From positions 434,001-498,000 of the forward strand of contig NZ_CP009831.1 in the NCBI RefSeq assembly GCF_000959525.1: a DNA stretch of 64,000 nucleotides, given 5' to 3'. This stretch comes from Burkholderia multivorans ATCC BAA-247. GTDB lineage: Bacteria > Pseudomonadota > Gammaproteobacteria > Burkholderiales > Burkholderiaceae. Below, piece after piece: positions 34,633 to 45,105 of the stretch. The translations under genes and the position numbers were made by a program. The notes under the pieces are model-generated. The model made no database searches. It worked only from the letters and a program-made list of their open reading frames with translations, and was not told the origin of the DNA. Every line of letters begins with the position of its first letter. The stretch's first letter is position 1.

Positions 34633-35100
34633 TCAGTCGCGCGCGGGCGGTGCCTCGGACAGCATGCGCAACTGGCCGCGCAACGCGTCCATATCGCCCT
34701 GCGCGAACGGCTTTTCGATTTCCGCATGCGTCTGTTGCCACAGCGGAAATGCCTCGGCGAGCAGGCGCTCGCCGGCCGGCGTGAGCGCGAGCAGGCGAGT
34801 GCGCTTGTCGTGCGGATCCTGCTCGATCGCGACGAGGCCGCGTCGCTCGAGCGGCTTCAGCGCGGCCGTCAGCGTCGTGCGATCCATCGCGAGCAGCGAC
34901 GCGACCGCTTTCATCGGCGCCGGCTCCGGCCGGTTCAGCGACATCAGCAGCGAGAACTGCCCGTTCGTCAGATCGAGCGGACGCAGCGCGTCGTCGAACA
35001 CGCGCGCGAGATGACGCGCCGCGCGCTGCATGTGCAGGCACAGGCAGCAGTCGCGCACCATCAGCGTCGTCTCGAAAGGAAGCTTTTCTTTTCGTGCCAT
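34633..35100 (-). CDS. MarR-family transcriptional regulator, probably leaderless mRNA
   Basis: 155 residues with the winged-helix core (DLTNGQFSLLMSLNRPEPAPMKAVASLLAMDRTTLTAALKPLERRGLV, residues about 43-92, and the wing DPHDKRTRLLALT). The N-terminus CCLCLHMQRAARH carries three clustered Cys that could sense redox or metals. Its start at 35098-35100 has no Shine-Dalgarno sequence, and the only good promoter places the transcript start at or next to the ATG. It precedes the PEP-mutase-like gene and faces away from the YCII gene, so it likely controls both. Confidence 0.86.
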   Translation of the reverse strand: MARKEKLPFETTLMVRDCCLCLHMQRAARHLARVFDDALRPLDLTNGQFSLLMSLNRPEPAPMKAVASLLAMDRTTLTAALKPLERRGLVAIEQDPHDKRTRLLALTPAGERLLAEAFPLWQQTHAEIEKPFAQGDMDALRGQLRMLSEAPPARD

Positions 35101-35106
35101 GTTGCA

Positions 35107-35135
35107 ATTGTGTTGATACCAACCTATTGTGTCAA
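35107..35135 (-). promoter_or_regulatory. MarR promoter with TTGGTATCAA operator in the spacer
   Basis: Minus strand: TTGACA (35135-35130), 17-bp spacer, CACAAT (35112-35107). The spacer begins on the right with the near-palindrome TTGATACCAA on the plus strand (35113-35122), of MarR-site type. The -10 ends seven bases before the MarR ATG, so the transcript would be leaderless and autorepressed. Confidence 0.6.
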
Positions 35136-35182
35136 GGGCGATCAGCGGCACGGTGCCGCGCGCGCACTCGGACGGAGGACAC

Positions 35183-35551
35183 ATGAGCAGTCGACAGCAG
35201 TTGTATCTCGCGGTTTTCCTCGGCAGCAAGGATAGCCCGCGCATGCAGGCGTGGATCGCGCAGCCGGAACAGGCGCGGCGCGCGAAGGAGCAGGAAGGGA
35301 TCGCCGCGTGGCGTGCGTGGGCCGACCGGCATCGCGACGCGATCGTCGAGATGGGCGGCCCGCTCGGCAAGACGAAGACCGTCAGCGCGCGCGGCATCGA
35401 CGATACGTCGAACGCGCTCGGCGGCTTCACCATCGTGCGCGCCGCGTCTCACGACGACGCCGCGCGGATGTTCGAAGGCCATCCGCATTTCACGATCTTT
35501 CCGGGCGAGACGATCGACGTGATGCCCGTACTGGAGATTCCGCGCGGATGA
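35183..35551 (+). CDS. YCII-related domain protein
   Basis: 122 residues of the YCII/DGPF family, a ferredoxin-like fold of uncertain biochemical role. It begins MSSRQQLYLAVFLGSKDSP and ends GHPHFTIFPGETIDVMPVLEIPRG, where the conserved His lies. Central block: AIVEMGGPLGKTKTVSARGIDD. GGAGGA lies four to nine bases before the ATG. It diverges from the MarR gene and is followed by a GST gene 97 bp later in the same direction. Confidence 0.85.
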   Translation: MSSRQQLYLAVFLGSKDSPRMQAWIAQPEQARRAKEQEGIAAWRAWADRHRDAIVEMGGPLGKTKTVSARGIDDTSNALGGFTIVRAASHDDAARMFEGHPHFTIFPGETIDVMPVLEIPRG

Positions 35552-35648
35552 TCGCCGTCGCGGCGGCGGGCGGGCGTCGCGACGGCGCTGCGTCGCCGTC
35601 CGCGCTCGGCGGTTGTTTACGCGTTTCCGAACCGAAAGGAGCGTAACG

Positions 35649-36266
35649 ATGAAGCTTTACGGATTTGCCGGCACGCGAACGCAGCGCGCGCTGTGGGGAC
35701 TCAAGGAACTCGGCGTGGATTTCGAATTCGTGCCCGTCAACCTGCTCGAGGGCGAGCACCGCCGCCCCGATTTTCTGCGCATCAATCCGGCCGGCAAGGT
35801 GCCGGTGCTGATCGACGGCGACCTCGTGATTCCGGAGTCGGCGGCGATCGTGCTGTATCTGGCGGACAAGTATCCCGACAAGCACCTGCTGCCCGTCGAT
35901 CTCGCGCAGCGTGCGCACGCGTATCGCTGGATCATGTTCGCGGTGACCGAGCTCGAGCAGCCGTTGTGGCGCATCGCGCGCCACACGATGCTGTATCCGC
36001 CCGACAAGCGGCTGCCGGCCGACATCGCGCTCGCGCGCGACGATTTCGCGTCGATGGCCGTCATTCTCGAGCGGCATCTCGACGGGCGCGCGTTCATCGT
36101 CGGCGATACGCTGACGGTGGCCGATTGCGTGACGGCCTATCTGATCGACTGGGCGGGCGAGTACGGGTTGATCGACACGTTCCCGAATCTGCGCGCGTAT
36201 CTCGAGAGGATGTATGCGCGGCCGACCGCGCCGCAACGGATCGCGGAGGCGATGAAGGCCGCGTGA
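35649..36266 (+). CDS. Glutathione S-transferase family protein
   Basis: 205 residues: thioredoxin-fold domain (1-78) with INPAGKVPVLIDGDLVIPESAAIVLYLADKY, which holds the cis-Pro and the glutathione-binding Glu-Ser, and an all-helical C-terminal domain (88-200) with the N-capping box ADCVTAYLIDWA. The active-site region reads FAGTRTQRALWGLKEL; a Thr/Arg rather than Ser-Pro pair makes the class uncertain. An AAAGGAG ribosome site precedes it. It may act with the YCII protein in detoxification under MarR control; that is inference. Confidence 0.87.
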   Translation: MKLYGFAGTRTQRALWGLKELGVDFEFVPVNLLEGEHRRPDFLRINPAGKVPVLIDGDLVIPESAAIVLYLADKYPDKHLLPVDLAQRAHAYRWIMFAVTELEQPLWRIARHTMLYPPDKRLPADIALARDDFASMAVILERHLDGRAFIVGDTLTVADCVTAYLIDWAGEYGLIDTFPNLRAYLERMYARPTAPQRIAEAMKAA

Positions 36267-36812
36267 TCGGCCGATCGCGCGAGCGTTCGGACGCCGGGTA
36301 GCCGGCCGTGTGTGCGGTCATCGCGGTCATCGCGGTCATCGCGAGCGGCGCGATCGGCGCGATCGGCGCATGGCGCGGCGAGGGCGCCCCGTCATCGGCG
36401 GCGCGGTCGCGCTCGGTTGTCGGGCGCGACATGCCGATCGCCGATCTGCGTGCCGACGCTCGATGCTGTCTCGAGGTCGCGAGTACGCGGCCGACGCGGC
36501 GCGGCGCCGCGTCGCGCTGCGGGCGCGAGTGCGCATCGCGCGCGCATGCACGGCCTGTCCGCGAATCCACCCCGGCGCGCCGTCGCCCGAGCCGTACCGC
36601 CTGTTCCCGAGACGACCGCCGCGCCCGGCATGGTCTGTCCCTCGACTTCTGTCCCGGTTCGCCCGCCACAGGGCAAAATACGGGTTTTCCGCACCCCGCG
36701 AGGGGGCCAGAATCGCGCTCCGGGCGACGGGCGCGCGCGTCGTGACGCGCGCCGCCGGCCGGGGCCAGGCAAGACGCTCGCCGTGCGGCGAGCCCACAGG
36801 AGTCCAGACCCC
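36267..36812. other. Intergenic region with short tandem repeats, upstream of the DUF2760 operon
   Basis: 546 bp without a convincing gene. It contains GCGGTCATC three times in tandem (36314-36340) and GGCGCGATC twice (36347-36364). A frame through these repeats would read Val-Ile-Ala and Gly-Ala-Ile units but continues into low-quality, Arg-rich sequence, so I do not call it. The promoter of the DUF2760-Hsp70 operon should be near 36650-36780; no strong consensus seen. Confidence 0.55.
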
Positions 36813-37415
36813 ATGCCCGAATCCAACCTGTCCTTCTTCGGCCGGCTGTCGCTCGCCGTCGGGACCTTCTTCTCCGTGCTCGGCAATCGCGAGTTCGCCG
36901 CGAACGTGCTGCGCCTGCGCGACGGCGCCGCGGCACCGCTCGCGCCGACGCCCGCCGCAGCGCCCGCTCCGGCGGCTGCGCCGGCACCCGCGCCCGCGTC
37001 CGCGGCGAAGGCCCCCGCGCCCGAGCTGCGCGAAGCGAGCCCGCAGGCCGCCCTGCAACTGCTCGGCCTGCTGCAGCGCGATGCGCGCTTCATCGATTTC
37101 GTCGAGGAAGACATCGCCGGCTACTCGGACGCCGACATCGGCGCGGCTGCACGCCTCGTGCACGACGGCTGCCGCGCTGCGCTGCGCGAACATTTCACGA
37201 TCGTGCCGGTGCGCGACGAGGCGGAAGGCAGCCGCGTGACGCTGCCGGCCGGCTTCGATGCGACGGCCGTGCGCGTGACTGGCAACGTCGTCGGGTCGGC
37301 GCCGTTTACGGGCACCGTCAGCCATCGCGGCTGGCGCGTCGCGGACGTGCGTCTGCCGAAGCTGACGGGCAGCCACGACGCGTCGGTGATTGCGCCGGCG
37401 GAGGTGGAACTGTGA
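36813..37415 (+). CDS. DUF2760 protein, first gene of a two-Hsp70 operon
   Basis: 200 residues. An N-terminal segment (FFGRLSLAVGTFFSVLGNREFAANVLRL, residues 8-36) is amphipathic or weakly membrane-seeking; residues about 40-70 are a Pro/Ala linker; the DUF2760 domain proper runs from about 72 to 200 (QAALQLLGLLQRDARFIDFVEEDIAGYSDADIGAAARLVHDGC ...). The domain is known from genomes only in company with Hsp70 genes. ACAGGAG precedes the start by ten bases. Its stop overlaps the GTG start of the first Hsp70 by four bases, so the proteins are probably made in stoichiometric amounts and work together. Confidence 0.87.
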   Translation: MPESNLSFFGRLSLAVGTFFSVLGNREFAANVLRLRDGAAAPLAPTPAAAPAPAAAPAPAPASAAKAPAPELREASPQAALQLLGLLQRDARFIDFVEEDIAGYSDADIGAAARLVHDGCRAALREHFTIVPVRDEAEGSRVTLPAGFDATAVRVTGNVVGSAPFTGTVSHRGWRVADVRLPKLTGSHDASVIAPAEVEL

Positions 37416-39253
37416 GCGATCCGCGCTATTCGATCGGTATCGATCTCGGTACCACGCACTGTGCGCTGTCGTATGTCGACAGCGCGGCCAGCGACGGCGA
37501 AAAAATCGCACAGCACGTGCTGCCGATCACGCAGCTCACGGCGCCCGGCGCGCTCGAGTCGCGCGACCTGCTGCCGTCGTTTCTCTATCTGCCGCATCCG
37601 AGCGAACTCACGCAGGGCGACCTGACGCTGCCGTGGACCGCGTCGCGCGACTTCGCGGTCGGCGAGATGGCGCGCAGCCGCGGCGCCGGCACGCCGATCC
37701 GGCTCGTGTCGAGCGCGAAGAGCTGGCTGTGCCATCCCGGCGTCGATCGCCGCGCGGCGATCCTGCCGAGCGATGCGCCGCCCGAGGTCACGCGCGTGTC
37801 GCCGCTCGAAAGCTCGATCCGCTATCTGACGCATCTGCGCGAAGCGTGGGATCACGCGCATCCCGACGCGCCGTTCGTCGAGCAGGACGTGACCGTCACG
37901 ATTCCCGCCTCGTTCGACCCGGCGGCGCGCGAACTGACGGCCGAGGCCGCGCGCGCGGCCGGCTATACGCGGATGACGCTGCTCGAGGAGCCGCAGGCTG
38001 CGCTCTACAGCTGGATCCAGAAGAGCGAAGGCGGCTGGCGCAAGCAGGTGAAGGTCGGCGATCTAATTCTCTGCGTCGACGTCGGCGGCGGCACGACCGA
38101 CCTGTCGCTGATCGCGGTCGTCGAGCGCGACGGCAATCTCGAGCTGCATCGCGTCGCGGTCGGCGAACACATCCTGCTCGGCGGCGACAACATGGATCTC
38201 GCGCTGGCGCACGTCGTCGCGCGCAAGCTCGCGCAGCAGGGCACGCAGGCCGATCCGTGGCAACTGCGCGCGCTCACGTACGCGTGCCGCAGCGCGAAGG
38301 AAACGCTGTTGTCCGACCCGACGACCGACGCGGTGCCGCTCGTCGTGCCGAGCCGCGGCTCGAAGCTGATCGGCGGCTCGATCCGCACCGAGCTGACGCG
38401 CGCGGAACTGACGCAGACGATACTCGAAGGCTTCTTCCCGCAGGTCGATGCGGCCGCGCGCCCGATGACGCGCGCGCGCGTCGGCCTCACGCAGCTCGGC
38501 CTGCCGTATGCGCAGGACGCGGGCATCACGCGCCATCTCGCGGCGTTCCTCGGGCGGCAGGTCGCGGCGCTCGACGCGCTCGAAGGCGTGCAGCATACGC
38601 TGCCGGCCGGCGCGACGTTCCTGCATCCGACCGCCGTGCTGTTCAACGGCGGCGTATTCAAGTCGTCGCTGCTGACGCAACGCGTGCTCGACACGCTGAA
38701 CGGCTGGCTCGCCGCCGAAGGCGCGCCGCCCGCACGGCTGCTCGAAGGCGCGGATCTCGATCTCGCCGTCGCGCGCGGCGCCGCGTACTACGGCTACGTG
38801 AAGCGCGGCCGCGGCGTGCGCATTCGCGGCGGTACGGCGCGTGCGTACTACGTCGCGATCGAATCGGCGATGCCGGCCGTGCCGGGGCTCGAACCGCCGG
38901 TGCAGGCGCTCTGCGTCGCGCCGTTCGGGATGGAGGAAGGCACGAGCGCCGCGCTGCCGCCGCAGGAATTCGGCCTCGTCGTCGGCGAGCCCGTGCATTT
39001 CCGCTTCTTCGGCTCGTCGGTGCGTCGTCAGGACGAAGTCGGCACGCTGCTCGATTTCTGGTCGCCCGACGAACTGCAGGAACTCGAGGAAATTCAGGCG
39101 ACGCTGCCGGCCGAAGGGCGCACGGTCGGCGAGATCGTGCCCGTGAGGCTGCACGCGCGCGTGACCGAGGCCGGTACGCTGGAGCTCGAAGCGATCCCGA
39201 GCGGCACCGACGAGCGCTGGAAGGTCGAGTTCGACGTGCGCGGCACGGCCTGA
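37412..39253 (+). CDS. Hsp70-family protein, 613 aa, without helical lid
   Basis: Starts at a GTG overlapping the DUF2760 stop. The actin-fold ATPase is complete: phosphate-1 loop SIGIDLGTTHCALSYVD, connect region, phosphate-2 loop CVDVGGGTTDLSLIAVV, and the adenosine site LLGGDNMDLALAHV and AVARGAAYYG. After about residue 460 a beta-sandwich like the DnaK substrate domain follows (to 613), but the alpha-helical lid of DnaK is missing. No J-protein or GrpE gene is adjacent. It is shorter than DnaK and belongs to a divergent branch found with DUF2760. Likely a dedicated rather than a general chaperone. Confidence 0.88.
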   Translation: MSDPRYSIGIDLGTTHCALSYVDSAASDGEKIAQHVLPITQLTAPGALESRDLLPSFLYLPHPSELTQGDLTLPWTASRDFAVGEMARSRGAGTPIRLVSSAKSWLCHPGVDRRAAILPSDAPPEVTRVSPLESSIRYLTHLREAWDHAHPDAPFVEQDVTVTIPASFDPAARELTAEAARAAGYTRMTLLEEPQAALYSWIQKSEGGWRKQVKVGDLILCVDVGGGTTDLSLIAVVERDGNLELHRVAVGEHILLGGDNMDLALAHVVARKLAQQGTQADPWQLRALTYACRSAKETLLSDPTTDAVPLVVPSRGSKLIGGSIRTELTRAELTQTILEGFFPQVDAAARPMTRARVGLTQLGLPYAQDAGITRHLAAFLGRQVAALDALEGVQHTLPAGATFLHPTAVLFNGGVFKSSLLTQRVLDTLNGWLAAEGAPPARLLEGADLDLAVARGAAYYGYVKRGRGVRIRGGTARAYYVAIESAMPAVPGLEPPVQALCVAPFGMEEGTSAALPPQEFGLVVGEPVHFRFFGSSVRRQDEVGTLLDFWSPDELQELEEIQATLPAEGRTVGEIVPVRLHARVTEAGTLELEAIPSGTDERWKVEFDVRGTA

Positions 39254-39258
39254 GTGCG

Positions 39259-42015
<2,757 letters not shown>

Positions 42016-42172
42016 GGGGGCCAGGTCGCTCCGTCGCACGAGTCGCACATCGTGATCTCGTCGCACGCTCGCGGCCAGGCGTCTCGTGCTGCGCCGCGCA
42101 TCAAGGGCCGGGACATCATGAAATCGGCGGGAATCTGCTCGGCGTCGATGCGCGACGATGATTCATCCTCGT

Positions 42173-43156
42173 CTACGTCCGGTTCGATTCGGATACCGAT
42201 ATATTCGCCCGAGGGGATCGGTTGCCGAGCACGGATTTCGGCGTGCGCCCGAAGAAGCGCGTGAACGCGGCGCTCAGATTGCTCGGGTGCTGATAGCCGA
42301 CGCGGTAGGCTGTTTCGGCGACTTGGTGGCCGGCTTCGAGCAACTCCTGCGCACGATACATCCGCAGTTCCAGCAAGTATCGCGCGGGGCTCGTGCCGTA
42401 CGCCTGCCGGAAGCACTCTTTCAGCTTGTATTCGCTGATGCCGAGCGTGGCCGACAGGTACGCGTTGTTGAGCGGCTTGTCGAGATGCGCACGCATGAAC
42501 GCCTCGACGTGCGCAAGCCTGTCGAGATCGCGCGCGCCGAGCCGGCCGCAGCGCGCAGGTTCGGGCGCGATCATGCTCAGTTGATCGGCCAAGAGGCTTA
42601 GCGCGTGGATGCGCAGGCTGAGGCCGTCCTGTTGCAGCAGATCGGGGCTGCAGAAGAAGCGCAGATGAGGGTTCCCGCTGTTCGCGGTGAACGCGAGCTG
42701 TCGGAAGCCTTCGAAGTGCCCGAGCGCCGGCCCGAGCAGTTCGCGGCTGCGCGCTTCGCCGACGAAGTTTGTCAGCGCGCTTTCCGAGACGACGAGCCGC
42801 AGTTGGCGTACCAGCCGGTTTGCCCCATGGCGACGCTCGCCCCCGCCGCTGCGGAAGACCGACACCGTCGTGTGGCCGGCCGAGAACGGCAGGCGTTCGC
42901 CGCGCCGGTCACGGAATTCCGAATCGCCGTCGAGCGCGATCGCGACGATGAGCTGCCGCTCGACACCATCGTGGCTGCACGCCTCGGCCAACGTGCGCTC
43001 GGAGAGCACGCTGGAGCGCACGACTGAGAAGCCGGACTCGCAATTCAGGCGTTCGATCGCGTAGCTGCTCCCCTCTGCGCTTCCGCGTGCGACGGTCCAT
43101 GTATGACTCGTGGCGACGCCCGTCGCGGACACGCCGGGTACTGTCAATGGATGCAT
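42173..43156 (-). CDS. AraC-family regulator, PchR/YbtA-like
   Basis: 327 residues if translation begins at 43154-43156, where AGGAG lies eight bases upstream; an ATG 18 bases earlier lacks such a site. The C-terminal 100 residues hold the two helix-turn-helix motifs (LNNAYLSATLGISEYKLKECFRQAYGTSP and QVAETAYRVGYQHPSNLSAAFTRFFGRTPKSV). The N-terminal domain resembles siderophore-responsive AraC proteins (PchR, YbtA). It is divergent from an ABC-TonB-MFS operon with a Fur-box-like site between, as expected for a regulator that activates uptake when the ferric siderophore enters. Confidence 0.84.
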   Translation of the reverse strand: MHPLTVPGVSATGVATSHTWTVARGSAEGSSYAIERLNCESGFSVVRSSVLSERTLAEACSHDGVERQLIVAIALDGDSEFRDRRGERLPFSAGHTTVSVFRSGGGERRHGANRLVRQLRLVVSESALTNFVGEARSRELLGPALGHFEGFRQLAFTANSGNPHLRFFCSPDLLQQDGLSLRIHALSLLADQLSMIAPEPARCGRLGARDLDRLAHVEAFMRAHLDKPLNNAYLSATLGISEYKLKECFRQAYGTSPARYLLELRMYRAQELLEAGHQVAETAYRVGYQHPSNLSAAFTRFFGRTPKSVLGNRSPRANISVSESNRT

Positions 43157-43258
43157 ACGCACAACTCCTGTCATCTACTTCACGGCAGTTGCGGCGATTC
43201 GGACGTGACCCACGCTCCTCGATGGCCGCAAGACTAATCGCAAATTTTTCGGGATAGA

Positions 43259-43270
43259 GGTGATTTCACC
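43259..43270. promoter_or_regulatory. Palindrome GGTGA-TT-TCACC in the iron-locus control region
   Basis: Perfect 5-bp arms around TT, about 40 bp upstream of the Fur-box-like site and 100 bp from the AraC start. It could be a second regulator site; no family assignment is possible. Confidence 0.35.
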
Positions 43271-43307
43271 GGACCCGCATATGGAATTCGCCGACATTCA
43301 TACGAAA

Positions 43308-43328
43308 TGAGAATGAGTCGCATTCCCA
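43308..43328. promoter_or_regulatory. Fur-box-like site upstream of the siderophore transport operon
   Basis: TGAGAATGAGTCGCATTCCC: inverted GAATG/CATTC five bases apart, extended by TGA and CCCA, resembling beta-proteobacterial Fur boxes (ATGAGAATnATTCTCAT type). It lies 47 bp before the first ABC gene, in an AT-rich stretch with TAAAAAT just downstream as a possible -10. Binding by Fur is inferred. Confidence 0.65.
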
Positions 43329-43374
43329 ATAAAAATATCATTGCGGATGTTGGCGGATCAAGGAGGTGAACCCT

Positions 43375-45105
43375 ATGCAACGTCATTTATGGCGGCTCGC
43401 GGGAGTCGTCTATGCCGATATCGCGATCAGCGTCGCGATCGGCCTCGCGGTGACCGCATGTTACGCGGGACAGGCGTTATGTCTTGCGCTCGGGATCGCG
43501 GCCATATGGTCCGGCGCGTCGCTGCGCGGTCTATCCGGATGGGCGTTCGGCTTCGCTGCGTTCGCACTGGCGCGCATCGCGCTGATGTGGGCCGGCGAAG
43601 TCGCCGCGCTGCGCACCGCGAGCCGCACCAAGGCGCGGCTGCGCGCGCGGTTGCTCCCTCAGGCACTTGCACTCGGCGCGCATGGCGGTGCAGGACGCAC
43701 CGCCGAATTGCAGCACGCGATCGTCGGCGGTGTCGAAGCGCTCGAGACGTACTACGGACGCTACATTCCGGCCGTGTGCGTCGCGCTTGTCGGCTGCGCT
43801 GCCGTGATCGGCGCGGTCGCGTGGATCGATCCGCTGTCGGCGAGCGTGCTGGCGGCCTGCGTGCTCGCGGTGCCCGTCATCGATCGCGTCTGGCTGCGCC
43901 TATGCCGGCCGCGGGCCTCGGGGCTGATGGCGTCGATCGGGCGTTTCGGCGCGACGATGCTCGACAGCCTGCAGGGCATCGCGACGCTGAAGGCGTTCGA
44001 TGCGGCCGGCTCGCGCCGAGCGTCGCTCGTCGCGGCGGCAGCAGGGTTGCGGCGCGAGGCGATGGGCATCCTGTACGCAACACTGATGCGCAACGGCGTG
44101 ACGGGCCTGTTCGGGCTCGGCTGCGTCGCGGCCGTCGCGGCGCTCAATGCTTCGCGCGCCGCCTCCGGTGTGCTGCCCGCGACGACGGCGCTGATCACGC
44201 TGTTTCTCGCACGCGAGGCATTCCGGCCGGTTGACCGGCTCGACAAGACGTTCCATATCGCGTGGGGCGCCGCGAGCGCCGCCGGGCCGATCGCCGCACT
44301 GCTCGACGCAGAACCGCCAGTGCGCGAACCCGTGTCGCCGCGCGCGCCCGGAGAGCACGCCGATGTCGTATTCGACGACGTGACCTTCACGTGGCCGGGC
44401 AGCGACCGGCCCGCGCTAAAGCACGTGTCGCTCACGATCGGGCAGCGCGAGTTCGTCGGGATCGTTGGCCCGTCCGGCGCGGGCAAGTCGACGCTCGGCG
44501 CGCTGCTGATTCGGATGGCTGACCCGCAGCACGGTTCGGTGCGGATCGGCGGCGTCGATCTGCGCGACCTGCCGCTCGCGGCGATGCGCGAGAAGGTGGG
44601 CGCCGTGTTCCAGGACATCGTGCTGTTCGACGGCAGCATCGAGGACAACCTGCGGTTCGCTCGGCCCGACGCCGATGCAGACGCGATTCGCGACGCCGCG
44701 CGCGTCGCGCATGTCCACGACTTCATCGAAGGTTTGCCGCAGGGGTATGCGACGCCCGTCGGCGAGCGTGCCGCGCAGCTGTCGGGCGGCCAGCGCCAGC
44801 GGCTCGCGATCGCCCGCGCATGGCTCAAGGGCGCGCCGATCCTTCTGCTCGACGAAGCGACCTCGAACGTCGACCCGTCGAGCGAGCAGGCGATTCAGGC
44901 GTCGATCGAGGCGTGTGCCGGACAACGTGCGCTCGTCGTGATCGCGCATCGTCTGGCGACGGTGCGACACGCGGACCGGATCGTCGTCGTCGACGACGGG
45001 CGGATCGTCGAGGAGGGCGATCACGACACGCTGAAGGCGCGCGGCGGACTATATGCGCGCCTGCTGGCCGCGCAGGCCGGCGAAACAGGGGAGGAAAGCG
45101 TATGA
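43375..45105 (+). CDS. ABC transporter, fused membrane and ATPase domains (first of a pair)
   Basis: 576 residues; start at ATG 43375 with AGGAGG eight bases upstream. Six membrane helices (about 10-300) and a nucleotide-binding domain (about 325-565) with Walker A GPSGAGKST, signature LSGGQRQRLAIARAW and Walker B ILLLDEATSNVD. The membrane part (GGVEALETYYGRYIPAV) resembles CydD-like and YbtP/IrtA-like half-transporters. It pairs with the next gene, with which it overlaps by ATGA, as a heterodimer. Although exporter-fold, relatives in siderophore loci act as importers or in release of iron. Context (Fur box, TonB receptor) suggests iron-siderophore transport. Confidence 0.87.
   Translation: MQRHLWRLAGVVYADIAISVAIGLAVTACYAGQALCLALGIAAIWSGASLRGLSGWAFGFAAFALARIALMWAGEVAALRTASRTKARLRARLLPQALALGAHGGAGRTAELQHAIVGGVEALETYYGRYIPAVCVALVGCAAVIGAVAWIDPLSASVLAACVLAVPVIDRVWLRLCRPRASGLMASIGRFGATMLDSLQGIATLKAFDAAGSRRASLVAAAAGLRREAMGILYATLMRNGVTGLFGLGCVAAVAALNASRAASGVLPATTALITLFLAREAFRPVDRLDKTFHIAWGAASAAGPIAALLDAEPPVREPVSPRAPGEHADVVFDDVTFTWPGSDRPALKHVSLTIGQREFVGIVGPSGAGKSTLGALLIRMADPQHGSVRIGGVDLRDLPLAAMREKVGAVFQDIVLFDGSIEDNLRFARPDADADAIRDAARVAHVHDFIEGLPQGYATPVGERAAQLSGGQRQRLAIARAWLKGAPILLLDEATSNVDPSSEQAIQASIEACAGQRALVVIAHRLATVRHADRIVVVDDGRIVEEGDHDTLKARGGLYARLLAAQAGETGEESV

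Noticed and set aside
36308-36745. 145-codon frame starting with a hydrophobic repeat before the DUF2760 gene
   Set aside because: GTG-only start without ribosome site and an Arg/Ala-rich remainder with no domain; noted only as repeat DNA.
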